From positions 1,918,808-1,982,807 of the forward strand of contig KK106983.1 of assembly GCA_000611775.1 (NCBI GenBank): a stretch of 64,000 nt of DNA, read 5' to 3'. The stretch's first letter is position 1. Every line of letters begins with the position of its first letter. The notes under the pieces were generated by a model. That model was given only the letters and a program-made list of their open reading frames with translations. It made no database searches and was not told where the DNA came from. A program made the position numbers and the translations under genes. Shown here piece after piece: positions 13,426-27,159 of the stretch. This stretch comes from Umbilicaria muhlenbergii (taxonomy: Eukaryota > Ascomycota > Lecanoromycetes > Umbilicariales > Umbilicariaceae).

Positions 13426-15003
13426 TAGGCAGTTAATATCAAGATGATTAATGCAGCACTGTTCACATTGAATATGAAGAAAGGCAACAAAATCTTTGTT
13501 ATCTTTATTCAACAGATTGAGGAAGCATTGAACTCTGAATTGAAGTTAAATGAATTAAATATTAAGATAATTCTTTCTTCTGAATATCATGACTTGATTG
13601 ATGTCTTTTCTAAAAAGACTGCAAATGAACTCCCTCTGCATCAACCCTATGATCACAAAATTGTTTTAAAGAGTGAGTAAAAGCTCAGATACACACTTCT
13701 TTACAATATGTCACATGAAGAACTGATAGCAGTGAAGAACTACATAGAAGACAACTTGTAAAAAAGTTTCATTAAAGTCAGTCAGTCATCAGTAGCCTCA
13801 TTGATTCTGTTCATATGAAAGAAAGACAAGTCTTTATGATTGTGCATTGACTACTGAAAGCTGAATTCAATTATGAAGAAAGACTGATACTCATTGCCTT
13901 TAATTGAGGAAACCCTGACTCAGATTTCAAAGACAAAATACTTCATCAAGATTAATATACAACAGGCATTTCACTGCATATGAATGAATCCTGATTCTGA
14001 AGATCTGACAACCTTTCAAACAAGGCATGATTTTTACAAATATAAGATTTTGCCTTTCAGACTCATTAACAAATCAGTCATCTTTCAGCACTTTATTAAT
14101 GATGTATTATTTAATCTATTGAACACATGTTGTATAACATATTTGAATGATATCCTGATCTATTCAGAGTCTTTGTTTAAACATTAAACACATGTCTGAA
14201 TCATTCTAGAATAACTGAGAAAGGCAAATTTACAGACTGAAATTAAAAAGTGTGAATTTCACAAGACTGAAACTCAATATTTAAAACTGATCATAAGATG
14301 TCATGACATCTGAGTAAACTTTGAAAAGATCACAATTATAAAGACTTGAGAAGTGCTCATCAATTTAAAACAGTTGCAGGCATTCTTAAATTTTTGTAAC
14401 TTTTATTAATAATTCATAGAGGAATATTTCAAAATCACAAAGCCTTTAATCAGACTGACAGGCAAGAACATACTCTTTAATATGTAAATTGAACAATGTC
14501 TTCAAACCTTTAATGAACTAAAGAACTGATTGATTAACATGCTGATATTACAACACTTTAATTGAATTTGAACATGTTATCTTAAATGTGATTCATCTGA
14601 TCTGATATCCGCAGGAGTATTATCTCAGAAAGATGATTAAAAATTAATGCATTCAATGACATTTTTCTTTAAGAAACTCATACCAGCTGAATGCAATTAC
14701 AAAATCTATAACAAGGAATTGTTGACTATCATTTAAAGTTTAAAAGAATGACATGCTGAACTAGCAGGAACAGAGGATCTGATTTAAATTTTAATAGATC
14801 ATAAAGTCTTGAAGTACTTTATAATGATCAAGAAACTGACTCACAGACAAGTCAGATGAGCTGAATTTCTCTCATAATTCAACTTTGTGATTACATACTG
14901 AACAGGCAGGGAAAATGAAAAGATGAACATACTCATTAAACACTCAGATGATCAGCTAAAGAAGAATGAAAATAATGAGTGATTATAATATTAATCTTAA
15001 ATC

Positions 15004-15294
15004 ATGCTGCTGAGTCACTGCTTAAACTCACATATTATTATTAAAGAAAAGGAAAAAGCTCCTCAACTTTTAAAACAAGCCCTGAATGAATCAGCCTTGA
15101 ATGAATCAGTTCTGAATGAATCAACTTTAAATGAATCAACTGAACAGGTTCTGAATGAAATTTTAAATAAATTGATTATCTGTTATGTGAAAGCAGATGA
15201 TTTCTGCCAGGAAGTCATAAATTTACTACAAATTAAAACAAGACATTTCATTAAAATCTCTCTCAATGACTGTACTGAAGATGCAAACAGTTGA
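15004..15294 (+). other. open stretch within the gypsy fossil, repeat-bearing linker
   Basis: A 96-codon open stretch between the RNase H and integrase parts. It contains a degenerate 'LNES' repeat (about five copies from 15,080 to 15,145) made from a 12-15-bp DNA repeat. This is the variable linker of the element and not a separate gene. Confidence 0.6.
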
Positions 15295-15489
15295 TTACTG
15301 TATCAGGAATGAGTATGAGTCTCAAGAGTTAACAATGATTCAGATAAAAATGAGCTACAACTTCAACTGATTCAAAAAGCACATGAACAACCAGTTACAG
15401 AACATATTAAACATCAAAAGACTCTGAAACTGCTTGCATGCTTCTACTACTGACTCTGAATGAACTGAACAATTGAGAGGTTTAGCAAC

Positions 15490-16275
15490 TTCTATGTAGT
15501 GTAGTGCTAGTCATATATAGAATAGCAATCAATGAGGTGTAATAATGAAAATTCAGTCTTGCTAGTACTACATAGCTTGAATGTAGGCTGCATTCAAGCT
15601 ATGTAGTACTAGGTAGGCTCAATCAGGTAATTCTGAATAGAATTTACTTCACTACAAAGTCATTCAGGAACTCAATTCAACATCAGTTGAAGATCTCAAT
15701 TAGTAGCTATGAATATAGACTAGAATACACATGAATTGAACAATTTAAAGTAATATGATCATGAATTGAAGGCTTCTTAATGTGAAAAACCTCACAGGAG
15801 GCGTTCCTGCACTGTTACTGATCACAAGAACTCTGTTTGCAGGTCAGCATCTTTCTTCAGAGGCTATGAAGCATCTGAAGAGAAGCTCTCAGGTCACTCA
15901 AGACCTCCTCAGAGGTACAGTAGTATCAGGAGACTTACAATGAATGCAGAATGCCTGCTTCAATTCTTAAGCACTTCCTGAACCCTCCTCTGACTCATTC
16001 ACTGCTTTTTCAGCCACTTCACTGCTTTTCTCTCAGGCTTCACTGCCTTCCTCTCAGGCTTCACTGAGTTTTAAGCAGTCTCTGAAGATCAGGCTTTTTT
16101 TCTTCAGTCAGTGAGTTGACCTGAGAGAGAAGGATTTGAATGAACTTATTGAAATCATATGACTTCAAAAAGGGGGGGTATTGAATATAGAGTTTGATAA
16201 TATCATATCAGGCTTAAAGCCGGAAAATTTATTATTCTGAGCCACTATGTATGTAGCACTACACTACACGGAACT
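15490..16275. mobile_element. unclassified insert bounded by inverted repeats
   Basis: About 0.78 kb that interrupts the integrase region of the surrounding gypsy fossil. Its edges carry an inverted repeat: 'tagtgtagtgcta' near 15,496 and its complement near 16,254, extending imperfectly to about 35 bp. Inside are a perfect hairpin (15,562-15,612), a TCTCAGGCTTCACTG direct repeat (about 16,033-16,062), a G-run (16,174-16,180) and the AT-rich right end. There is no coding capacity. It could be a non-autonomous DNA element, but no family is recognised. Confidence 0.5.
15562..15612. repeat. perfect hairpin, 22-bp arms and 7-base loop
   Basis: Left arm 15,562-15,583 and right arm 15,591-15,612 are exact reverse complements, separated by 'taggctg'. 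Such perfection in otherwise decayed DNA suggests a recent or maintained structure. It may be an end-to-end join of two transposon termini. Confidence 0.85.
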
Positions 16276-17808
16276 GCTAAACCTCTCAAATAAGTTAATT
16301 CATTCAAAATTGTCATATCTGCCGCTGAACAAAGAACATGAACAAGCACTATCAAGGAGCTCTGAAATCACTTTTAATTTCAAGTCATTCATGACAAGAT
16401 ATTTCACTCAACTTGATTATCAGATTACTTGAAAGTGAAGAATTTAACACAATCCTGACAGTCATTTACAGGCTGACTAAGGAAAGACATTATATCTCTT
16501 GCTCAACAGATAAAGAAGAGAGAACATTAATTAAATACATTACTGAACTCTTGCTTCAAAATGTATGAAGATTTCATGAATTATCACAGACAATTACATC
16601 AGACTGAGGATCATAATTTGTAGCATTACTTTAAAAGTACTTATGCAAATGACTCTGAATTAAATTAAAATCATCAACTGCTTTTTACCCTGAGACAGAT
16701 GAACAGTCTGAAAATGCAAATGTAAATGTTGAACAGTATCTTAAAGCATTTGTGAATTATCAACAAGATGACTGAACTAAATGATTATTAATGATCAAGT
16801 TTACAGTCAACAATACAGATTCTGACTTCATCAAAGTTTCATCATTCTTTGTGAATAAAGAATATCACCCTTGAATGAGCTTCAACTCTGAATGATTAAT
16901 CACTCTGCTGCTGACAAGAGAATGAATTCTGAAGGAAAAAGCTGATTTTATAACAAATCATATGAAGGCTCTACATATGATGTTATAAGACAACATGACA
17001 GTGGCACAACTTCAGCAAGAAGATTTCATGAACAGAATTTAAATATTAACCTCAACATATCAAGTGAAAGACCTGATATGATTGTCAATGAAGAACATTC
17101 AAATGACTCACTTATTCAAAAAGCTGAATCACAAGAATGAAGAACCTTTTCAAATCAAGAAGAAAATATCAGCTTAAACTTATGAACTTGAACTACTTGA
17201 ATTAATGAAAATACACTCTGTATTTCACATCTTTTTATTATGACTTGCTGTGAATGATCCTTTGCCTGAACAAATTAAATCATCACCGCCATCAGTAATA
17301 ACTGAACAGGCTGAACTGAAATGAGAAGTTAAACAGATTAATGATAATTATTGATGAAAAAACAGATTATAATACAAAGTGACATGAAAAGAATACTCAC
17401 CTGACAAGATCTGATATAACACTGATGAATTCAAACACTCATTTAAACTGAAAGAGGCATTTCATGAGCGGTACTCAAATAAGTCAGCCGGGCCACTGAA
17501 TACATCAAAGACAAGGCAGAAAAGTAGATGATCAGCTCATGAAGCTCATTAAATAAAGGAGAAGATAATGTCAAGTTTACATTTAAATATTGAATTGAAC
17601 TGAACAATCTGAATGATTCAAATGATGTACTGAACTGAATGACTGAATGAGTTAGCAGTGATTTAAATTAATGAGCTTAACATGCACATAAAGACTTTAA
17701 TCTTCATGCTTTTTCTTTCTTTTGCTCCTTAGACTAGAATTCTTCTCTGTAGCTTAATGTCAGCTGTTAAAACACATGTATTAACTTATAATCTGCATAG
17801 TCCTGACA

Positions 17809-20240
17809 TGTGTAATGCTGAGTTTTGCAACTTTTCTAGTTGTTTTAAGTAGTTTTTTTAATTTTTTCACCAAACTTCTGACCTGTAGTCACTAATTGAT
17901 ATGATGCATGCTTGATAGAGTTGTTTTACATTTTTAGCTGAAAGACCTTATTCTGAGTTTGTTAATCTATTGATTAAATGCATTACTTTAGTTGTTACAG
18001 AGATTTTTTTTTGAATATGTGTTTTAAAGTTTAGTTTTCTGTCTAATCAAATTCTTAACCACTTGACTTCTTTGACTGATTTTACCACCGTGTCATTTGG
18101 TAATGTAATACTGTTTTCCGCAGGTTTTTTTAACTTTTCAAAGTGAATTAATTCAGATTTACTGTCATTAAACTGTACTGTGTTTGTTTCTGCTCATAAG
18201 AAAGCTGTTTCAGCTGTTGATTATAATTTTAAACAATTTTCTGCAGCTGATTTTTCAGTAATATATAGTGTCACATCATTTATATAGTTGAGTTTTTCCA
18301 TATCTGAGAATTTAGCCTTGATTTTTAGGAATAAATGCTTTATATATATTAAAAACAATATTGAGGATATTAATGATCCTTGTAATATTCCTGTTTTAAT
18401 ACTTTGCATTTGTTGTCTTTCTTCATTAAAGGTTAATCTTGATTTTCTATTTTCTATAAAGGATTTTGTCTATGATTGTATTTGTACTGATAATTTCAAT
18501 TTCTTCATAATTGAAAGTAATTGCAGTAGTGATACATGATCAAAAGCTCCCTTGACATTTAGTAATAAGCATGATAGAATATTGCCTTTGTTTTGAGCTG
18601 ATTTTATATTATGTGTTAAGGTTAATATTGCATTAATTGCTGATTTTTGTTTTCTTCCTTCTGTTTAATCTTGATTCAATAAGTCTGTGACTTGACTTAA
18701 ATATGATAATCTAGTTGTCATGATTTTCTCTGTCACTTTGTTTAAACAGTTTAATAATATAATTATTCTGTAAGCTTTTGATTTTAAATAATCTGGCTTT
18801 CTCAGCTTTTTTAGAATAACACCCGTGCCTTGACATCAACATTTCAGGTGAAAGCCTGCTTGAATTAATTATTTATATATTGTAAACATTAATTCTGATA
18901 TTGCCTGATATGCTTTTTGAATAATAGCAAAGGAAATATCATCTGATTCAGGTGCTTTCTTTGCAGAGGATGTAAATATAACTTGTTTGACTTCATTTTC
19001 TGTTAAGTTTGATCAATTTACATGTATTGTGTCTTGATTATCCTCAATTTCAGCTGTAAAAGGTTTTGAATACATTGCTGTAATAAATGCTTGACATTTG
19101 TCTTGAAAATTCTGACATAATTTATCATTTTGATCTTGTATTGGTGGTATTTTCTTCATAAGTCATGGCTTTGTGTATTTATATACTTAAAATATATCTT
19201 TTCCACTTGCTTCTGTAAGAAATGTTGTTCAGGATTTTTGTTTTGCATTTTAAATAACTTAAAAGTACTTAAATCTGCTTTTTGTGAATTTAATTCACTG
19301 TCTTTCAGATTAATCTCTTTTGTTGTAATGTCTTCTTGCTGTTGACATTTTTTTTCTCAGCCTGATGAGGTTTTCTGTTCATCACACTTTAAATTTGTTG
19401 CATGATTTACGTCTAGAAATATTGTTTTCAGCAGTTTATATAATTAAATCTCTTAAATTTTCAGTCATTTGTTCTAATAATTGATTTAAACTTATTGTTT
19501 TTGCATTTTGCTGTAATTTCTTTGTAAAGTTCTCTCAATCTGCTTTTTGTATATTAAACGGCGCGTTGAATGAACTTTCCACTAGTGTAAGGTTTTCAGT
19601 AATTATGAAGAACTGAATAACCTCATGATCTGAATCAATATACACTTCTTCATTAACTTGTCAATCAATTATTTCTGGTATTAATTGATTTGTTGCAAAT
19701 GTTAAATCTAGAACTGATGAATATTATCTGTTTACAATATGTCTGATAAATGTCATGATGTCTGATATATTAACTAAATCACAGTGATTTATTTACAGTC
19801 ATTATAGTAAACTTTCTGCATTTTTTACCTCTGTGATTGTAGAATTTCATCATGTATGATGTGCATTAAAGTCTTTACAAATTAATGTTCTAGTTGTTGC
19901 ACTTATTTGACTTAATGCTCTTTTCATTGTTTATATATTTAATTCAGGCTGAAGAGACCTTTCATTATATATATTCAGCAGTAGAATTTCTTCTAGACCT
20001 GATGCAGAAATAAACAGAGCTTGTAAATCTGCATCTTTTAATATATCTGATCTAGATGTGCATTTTATTCCTTTATTTGCTTTTGTAATAAATATTAAAA
20101 CTCATGATCTGAGTTTTGACGTTGAGATAATGCTAGTAAATGCTGAATGTGAAATAGTATTGTTATTTGACTCAATTCATGGTACAGCTTTGATTAAAAT
20201 GACTCAGTTAACTCAATAATATTGCTTGACAGTTATGATA
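17809..20240 (-). mobile_element. LINE retrotransposon, Tad1/I-like (copy B), endonuclease and RT
   Basis: Minus-strand LINE of the same family as bases 1-1780. From right to left it holds the endonuclease domain (about 19,500-20,210, with 'DFNAHH' at about 19,843-19,877), the reverse transcriptase (about 18,000-19,100, with 'GILQGSLIS' and 'YINDVTLY' in the open stretch 18,221-18,409) and the start of the C-terminal region. It ends at 17,809 where the LTR of the gypsy fossil begins. The RNase H and 3' tail seen in copy A are therefore missing. ORF1 is not seen. Many in-frame stops are present, including TGA at expected Trp sites. Between them, copies A and B cover most of the pol region of the family. 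Confidence 0.85.
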
Positions 20241-20460
20241 AAATGGCTTGATGTATGACTTGACAGCTTAACTTGATAACTTCAATTATATGACTCAACA
20301 GCTTTATTTGTATGACTTAATAACTTTAATAATTTGACTTGATAATGACTCTGATAATGACTTTAATAATTTGGCTCAATAATAGCTTTGATAGTTTAAC
20401 TTGTCAGCGTGGCTCAACAGCTTTATATGTATGACTCAATGACTTTAATAAATTGTGTGA
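20190..20460. repeat. degenerate tandem repeat, about 30-60 bp units
   Basis: The words 'atgactcaacagcttta', 'gacttaataactttaataattt' and 'ttgataat' recur about eight times with small changes. It lies just upstream of the 5' side of LINE copy B. It could be a decayed promoter-repeat region of the LINE or a simple minisatellite. Confidence 0.6.
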
Positions 20461-21095
20461 TTTATAGCTTCATTTCAACTTTAAAATCAGTTGAAAATTG
20501 TGATGAAAACTCTTCAAAAACAAGTTTTCAGCCCTCACAGTGACTGTCATCCTCAACAGATGCTAACAGTCAGAATTATAAATAATTAATTAAAAGAAAA
20601 CTTACTCTTTAAGTGCTGCAACAGGGTCATGAGAGCAGAGGGCAGTCATAAAAACTTAACAACTTTAAAACTGCCACATAAAGATTAACTGCTAAGGAAG
20701 AAAAAATCATACAGATGAAGAAATTAATTATATACTTCTTTATTAATGTTATTCATTTAATAATAACTGCTTAATAAAGGCTGCTGACTAGCGCCTGATA
20801 ATTAATAAATAAATATATAATTTTTATTTATTTATAAAGCTTGTAGTTTCTTAGTGGTTATTTGTTTTAATATTTATAAATTTATATATACTCTGAGTTT
20901 CTTTTATTTTAGCATATTAAAATTTTATTAAATATTTAATAAGTATTTATTAAATACTTAATTGAGTATTTAACTTACTTTTAATTAAGTTTATAATTAC
21001 TCATTACTTTTATGCTTTTATTATAATATTTTTAACATGTTTGTTTTATTTAATCAGTTGCTCACATTATGTATATTAATTAAAAATTTAAATAA
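20461..21095. other. very AT-rich spacer
   Basis: About 630 bp without any frame or domain. The stretch 20,800-21,060 is almost pure A+T, with palindromic runs such as 'attaaatatttaat'. Confidence 0.5.
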
Positions 21096-21099
21096 TTTT

Positions 21100-21420
21100 A
21101 TCTTTTCATTATCTTTACTATTTTTTATAAGATTAGTCAAAGGGGTTATAACTTGAAAATAATATTAAATAAATTGTTTATAAAGATTTGTCAAGTCAAG
21201 GAAAACTTAAACTTTTTAAAAAAATTTTAAAACTGATTAATTTTAAATAACTTTTATTTATTATAAAGTTATTGATATACCTTTAGTGAAAATAATAAAC
21301 TTTAAAAATTTAACTTTGATAATTGAAGATCTACATTTCTTGAAATTTGTATAAGATTAAAATCTGTGAAGTTTTTTTTAATATTTATATAATTGTGCTC
21401 TGCCTTTAATAATTATTCAT
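21100..21420 (-). mobile_element. small Ty3/gypsy pol fragment
   Basis: On the minus strand a short stretch resembles the end of a Ty3/gypsy reverse transcriptase where it passes into RNase H (the 'PLTNL' region near 21,130-21,180). It is much more AT-rich than the other gypsy relics here and heavily broken, so probably the oldest. No LTR is visible. Confidence 0.6.
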
Positions 21421-21518
21421 TTATTAGTGCTTGACAGCTCAATGTTGTTGACAGCTTAATATATTTTTTTTAAAATTATTAAATTATATAATTCAAGATG
21501 TGACAACTTTTTATAATC

Positions 21519-22130
21519 ATGTCTGAGGCTTATGAGGCTTCTGAATCATGTGTAGAAGAAGTTATTTAAGTTTTTTATAATAATGAATTTACCTTCACTG
21601 CTGCTGCTGTTAAAGCTCATGAGATAGAACTTCATCACCTTTAAAAACATTTAAAAGAGCAGGTTTTAAAATTTACATGAAATGTCTTCAATAAAGCCTT
21701 GATTGATAAGCAAGAGCAGGTCATACAGAATTATATTAAATACTTAAACAGAGTTAATATGTTTTTAATCATAAAATTACTCAAAGGTGCTGTAAATTAT
21801 TTACTTATTAAAGCTTATATTATCAGTTCTTCTCCACACTTTGTCAGTGATCATTGAGTCATATAATTTCTTCAATGTAACTCATGATATTTAAAATAAA
21901 AGCAAAAGCCCTTATTCATTATATAAAAAGTCAGTCATAATTCAGCAAAGTTATCAGCTTACTTTGCAGCTTATAAAAACATTAAAGCAGCACTTAAAGT
22001 AACAGATGAAGAAATATGAAATATAAATAAAATTAACTTTAAAATAAAAGTTGAAAAGGCTCATTAAGTTATAATTAATGATTTCAATAAGCTTCTTCTC
22101 TTGACAGATTCAGATAATCATGATTATTTT
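21519..22130 (+). mobile_element. pogo/Fot1-type DNA transposon, 5' half
   Basis: An ATG at 21,519 starts a decayed transposase frame. It begins with a Psq/pogo helix-turn-helix like segment ('FTAAAVKAHEI'), followed by a segment resembling the CENP-B type domain. The start of the DDE core follows near 22,010 ('IWNIN' where active relatives have an NMD motif) and then 'LLLTDSDNHDY'. It is cut at 22,130 by the left LTR of the large element. The frame appears to resume at 32,815. Stops are frequent. In-frame homology across the insertion and the shared TATTTT at both edges support one transposon split in two. Confidence 0.78.
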
Positions 22131-22300
22131 ATCAAAATCATGCAGAGCAAGTCATATAAATATGATGATCAAGAGATTAATTTTAAAGAGTTATTAAGTG
22201 ATGAGCAAAACTACATATGTGAGTGTTGCAGAATTAACTGAACGCGCTAAGCTCAATCAGAAACTAATGTGAGTTGCTTAATTTTATCATGTTTTTAACA
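22131..22300 (-). repeat. 3' LTR of the 10.7-kb element
   Basis: 170 bp, near-identical in length and sequence to 32,645-32,814. On the minus strand it starts TGTTAAAAACATG after a purine-rich tract (AAAGAAGAGG) and runs to the TATTTT target repeat at 22,125-22,130. Confidence 0.8.
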
Positions 22301-25300
22301 TTATCCTCTTCTTTGAAAAAGCATCATTCATGATGCTGTTGCAAAAATAACATCAAAATGTGATATCCTTGCTCAGTGGCTCTGAACAGTTTAAACAGTC
22401 ATTTTGAACAGTCACTCTGAACAGTTTCTGAACAGTTCAAATTTAGCATGATTTGTTAAAGTATTTACAGTGAAATTCCTTCAGCACTTCTGTTGAGCTG
22501 TTAAACTCACCTTTGTCTGCATAATATCACTCATTGTCATGATTAATTTCATGTCATTTGACCTTGTATTGAAGCCTGTCATGATATCATTTTAAGTTGA
22601 GAATATTATTCATCTCTCAATGCTTCTTCTCATCTTCTGTTATAATGAAAGTCAGTGAAGGTGTCTGCTGACCTGACAGTGAGTCATTGACAGCTGAACA
22701 GAGCAGCTTTGAACTGAAGACATTATAAATTCACATTGTAGTAAGAAGCTTCAGTTGATAAAAGATCTCAACATGTTAAATAACTTAAAATGACCTCAGC
22801 TGCTTGTCCTTTAAGTCTTAATTAAACCTTGTTGTCTTGATATTTCAACTCAATAATCATACTCAGTTTTTAACTTCATAGCTGACATCCTTTTGATGTT
22901 TATTCACTTGTGCTTTTATAAATTCCCTGCTCTTCTTCAACTGCTGCTTATCAAAATTAAGAATTTTCTGCATGTGAGTTGTTATGTCCTCCGCCTTCAC
23001 TGACTGAAGTCGTTCACAGGTGAATTCATAGATAGTAGTGTTAAGACTGAAACTCATGCATGAGTGAAAACCTTTGTTAAGGTAGAAAGGTGAGAGTGAG
23101 GTCACTGAGAAACAGTTGTTATTATCATTAAACTTAATTATAAGCAGTCACTTCACTCAGTCATCTTGCATGTAATTGTAATATGTTCAGAGGTCTTATT
23201 CAACATCTTAATTAACTTGTTCAGTTTGATCATCTGTCTCTGAGTGATAAGTGGTTGATAAGTTAGCCTTGATTTTTAGATGTTTACACATACTTCATCA
23301 TAAGTTTGAAATAAACTGAGGGCCTCAGTCTGAAGTAATAAAGCTGAGCAGGTCATGTAGATGATAAATGTTTCATAACATAAATTATATTAACTTCTCA
23401 GTTGAGGTTCCTTCATCTTCTGAATAGCAAGAAACATAATGCTTTTCTTTAAATAATTTATCAATGAGGGTGCAGATGACATTATAACTCTTTGATATTA
23501 ACAGTTTAATTATAAAGTTCATGACAATGTCCTGTCAGTGTTGTTGTAAGATAGGAAGTGACATCAGGAGTTCATTAATGACATCACAAAATAACTTGCT
23601 TCACTGATAATGACAGCAGTTTTAAATATATTACTTCATGATGATCACATGTCCTGATCAGTAATAGTGCTGATGAATAAATTTCACTGTTCAGTTTATG
23701 CCTGAATGTTCAGAAGATGATTGATTGTGTGTTTTTTAAAAAAGGTCAGTCTGTAGAGATTTTAAGATTCACAGCAAGTTGTTTTTGAACAACATATCAT
23801 TAATGACTCAGCATTCATGAAGACATCTGTCATGAAGTTTAACTGCATTATTAATAATGACTTCTTGATATTTCTTGCATAATTCATCAGTCTTATTGAT
23901 TGTATGAACTCACTCAAAAAGGCCTTCTTTCACTTCTCTGACTTGAATTTTCACATAGTTTAAAGTAAGAATGATCTGATAAATCAAGTTCTTATTTTCA
24001 GAGTTATTAAATATTCAGGTTAATGCATCTGCCTTGTCATTAATCTTGCTTGTTCAGAAGATGACCTGAAAGTTGAACTCTGACAAAATGTTTAAATATC
24101 TGACTTGTCAACATGTCAGCTTTTTATTCTTCATAAAGGTCTTCAGGGCCTGATGATCAATGAAGACTTATATGAGCAAATCAATGTGTTCAAGTTCAGG
24201 ATCTCTTCAATTAAAAACAAGGGGTACTTATCCTTCTTAATGATTACATTGAGTTTTCAGTAGTTAACACAGAAACATCACCTCTCTCCTGACTTCTTCA
24301 TGAAGAGAACTGATGAGGTGTAAAAAGCATCACTGAGAATTATAAAACTCTTCTTCAAGTGATCCTTCAGGTAAGTTTTAATCAACTTTAATTATTTCAG
24401 TGACATACTGTATAAGAAGCTTGAGGTCAGGTTGTTCTCATCTTTCAAGATGATATTGTGATTCACTTTTTCCTTGTGTAAAAGTAGTTGATTTGATGCT
24501 GTCTTGCTGAATACCTTTATGAACTTTTAATACTGATGAGGTAATTTTTTCTTTATTCTTTAATTCAGCTTCATTTCATTCTGCAGCAGCAGACAGGAGT
24601 TTCTTCAGTTCTTTATTAAATGATCAACCTCATGAATGTTAATGACATTAATAATCATCTCTTTTTTTTTAACATTGTGTAGAAAGTTTTCTGCTTTTAA
24701 AAGTGCAATATTCACTTCTTGATAAAGAGGAGATTTATGATCCTTTAATTTTTTTACATTCAATGAACTTTGACCTTCATTCATTGAACTACTCATGTGG
24801 TTCATTAAACTACTCATATGATTCATTGAATCTTCTTTTTTATTTAGTTGTTTTTTCATCTCATTGATGTTGATCTGCTGTTAAGCTCTTCACATCTTTG
24901 ATTATGTTTATAACTGCAGAACTGACTTTCTCAACTTCTGTGATTTAAATTACTGACTGTTGTCCTCTATTCTTCTGAGAATTTAAGTTGATGTGACTGC
25001 TTCATGCAAATTATCACATCATTCAGCATCTGCCTGATGCTTTGATATGAGTTTCAGTAGTTGAATTTCTTATCTTGACATTATCAAGTTTCTGCTTACC
25101 TGATACTGAGCCTCCTCAGGCCAAATCAGCTTTTGATTGAAATAATTAATTAAGACTCAGGTCTTTTCAAATCATTTTCTTTTAATTAAAACATCATGCC
25201 TGCTGATATCACAAAACAAGAAGTGAGTAAAGATTTATCTTTCATCAATTATTAAATTTGCTGTAAATGCTTTAAAGATCATCTCAGCATTTTGATTATT

Positions 25301-27159
25301 ATATCTTGTTAAAAGAACTGACCTCTGTGCTGTTCTGATGTATAACTGCAGATGCTTTTTCACAAATTTAAAGTACTTCTTGTGAATGAAAGTTTTTTCA
25401 GCAACACTGATGTTTAGCAGAGCTGTTACCCTCATGATTAAATTGTTGACTGCAAGTTGATAATCTCAGGTTAATGATGATTTTCTTAAAATGTTTAACA
25501 TTTTCATCTTGCTTATCTTTGCTTCTTCTGTTGACTTTAAAGTGAAGACTTTACTTAAAGTAACTCATTTTCTGAATCTGAATGATCAGACTCTACAGCT
25601 TTTGTCTCAGCTTTCTTTAACTTGTCAGGACAATTCCTCATTAAATGCTTTTTCTTATTACAGATGTAACATGTTACATCAGTTAACATTAACTTAATTA
25701 CTTCTCATATGACAGTGATGATTGTGATGATTATCTTCTTTTTAAATTTAAAAGTTGATTATTTCCTCTGCAGCTTTTGCTGATCCTTTCATTCCTTGAT
25801 TTTTTCATCAGTTTTAACAAGATCTCTCATGAACTGTTGAGCTTTTTTACAGTAAGCATCAAATGACATGTTCTCATCAGTGACATAAATTTTCATTTGA
25901 ACTCAAAGTGAGTTATATAACTTATCATGAATTTCTTCTTTTCACTGATCTGTAGGCATCTTTGCTGAGTTCATCAGTCATAGAAACTTTAACTGAAACA
26001 TGTTAAAATCCTCAAGATAAAGCATCTTGAACTTCTTCAATTGCTTTCATGTCTTCAAATGATGATCTGAATTCTTGAAGATGTTCTTTAAGCATTAAAT
26101 AATCTTCTCAACATAAATCTCTCTTCTTGACTGAGCCTTCAGTCATGAATAAAGATGTTCAGCAGCCTTGCTGTCAATTCACATCTTGATGTAAATCACT
26201 TTAACATGTTCAGCTTCATCTTGATCTGACTGATTGAATCAATCATCATTGATTCATAACTTGCTCTTCATCTGATCATTTCATACCTGAAACGTGAGCT
26301 TAAGATCATTATTCAGAATTAATGAGTTTAAAAACTTCATTGAATGCTTCTTCATTGCATCATTCATGTTTAATTTAAACATGTCTTCTCTTGACTGCTC
26401 TGCTTCAGAGTTGTTAAGTCATCAAGTTAACTTCAACACATTCTGTTTCAATTCTTATTTCTTAGTTGTTAACTCTTTTATCTGAGAGTCTTTCTGATGA
26501 TTTTATTCTTTTAAATCTTGTATCTGTGTCTTGTATGAATCTCTCTGATTTAGTGTCTTTAACATTAAATGACAGATGTTCTCTGAATCATGTGTTGTTC
26601 ATTACTGTAAGTTTTCAGGGATCACCTCACTTTAAGAGTTTATCTTCATGATGTTTATTATTTTTAATCTCTCATGATCATCTGACTGTCCTTCAGTCAA
26701 GAATAGTCTTTCAGATTAAGAAGAAGTCTCTTTCTCTTGATGTGATTTAATCATGATTTCTTCAGTGCTTCAGACACTTACTTTTAGTGCTGAGATTATT
26801 TAGTTCAGAACCTTGCTTTTTTAACTGCCTTTACTGCAGTGATCTGTGCTTACAAATAAGTCTTTGAGGGTGTTTACATGTTGCAGAACTTTTCATTTAT
26901 TGTGATTACTTTTCACAGTTATCTGTCATCATGACAGAGTACTTTTTAATTGTTTGTTGTCTACTTCTTGCAGGACTTGAGAATTGATTGTTGATAATTA
27001 ATTAATAAATTTAAGATATTCTAGGAACCTCTTGATCACTCAGTAAATTATGAGTTGAGATATTTGATGATGTTGAGGAAGAATTTTTTCATTAATACAT
27101 GCATTTGTCTCACTGATATTTTGTCACCTTCAGAGGTTGAAAAGAGTGTTGATACTTTT

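Larger units (their letters stand above)
13430..17808 (+). mobile_element. Ty3/gypsy chromovirus fossil with 3' LTR, interrupted by an insert
   Basis: Plus-strand element. Parts: protease/reverse transcriptase N-terminal stretch (13,444-13,680), reverse transcriptase (to about 14,400, with 'TYLNDILIYSE' in the open stretch 13,984-14,187), RNase H (about 14,430-14,950), integrase zinc region (about 15,380-15,480), integrase core (about 16,400-17,000) and chromodomain (about 17,310-17,490). The 3' LTR is 17,569-17,808 (240 bp, TGTCA...TGACA). A purine-rich stretch lies just before it. Gag and a 5' LTR are missing. A 0.8-kb unrelated segment lies within the integrase region. Many breaks (dozens); old. 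It abuts a LINE copy at 17,809. Confidence 0.82.
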
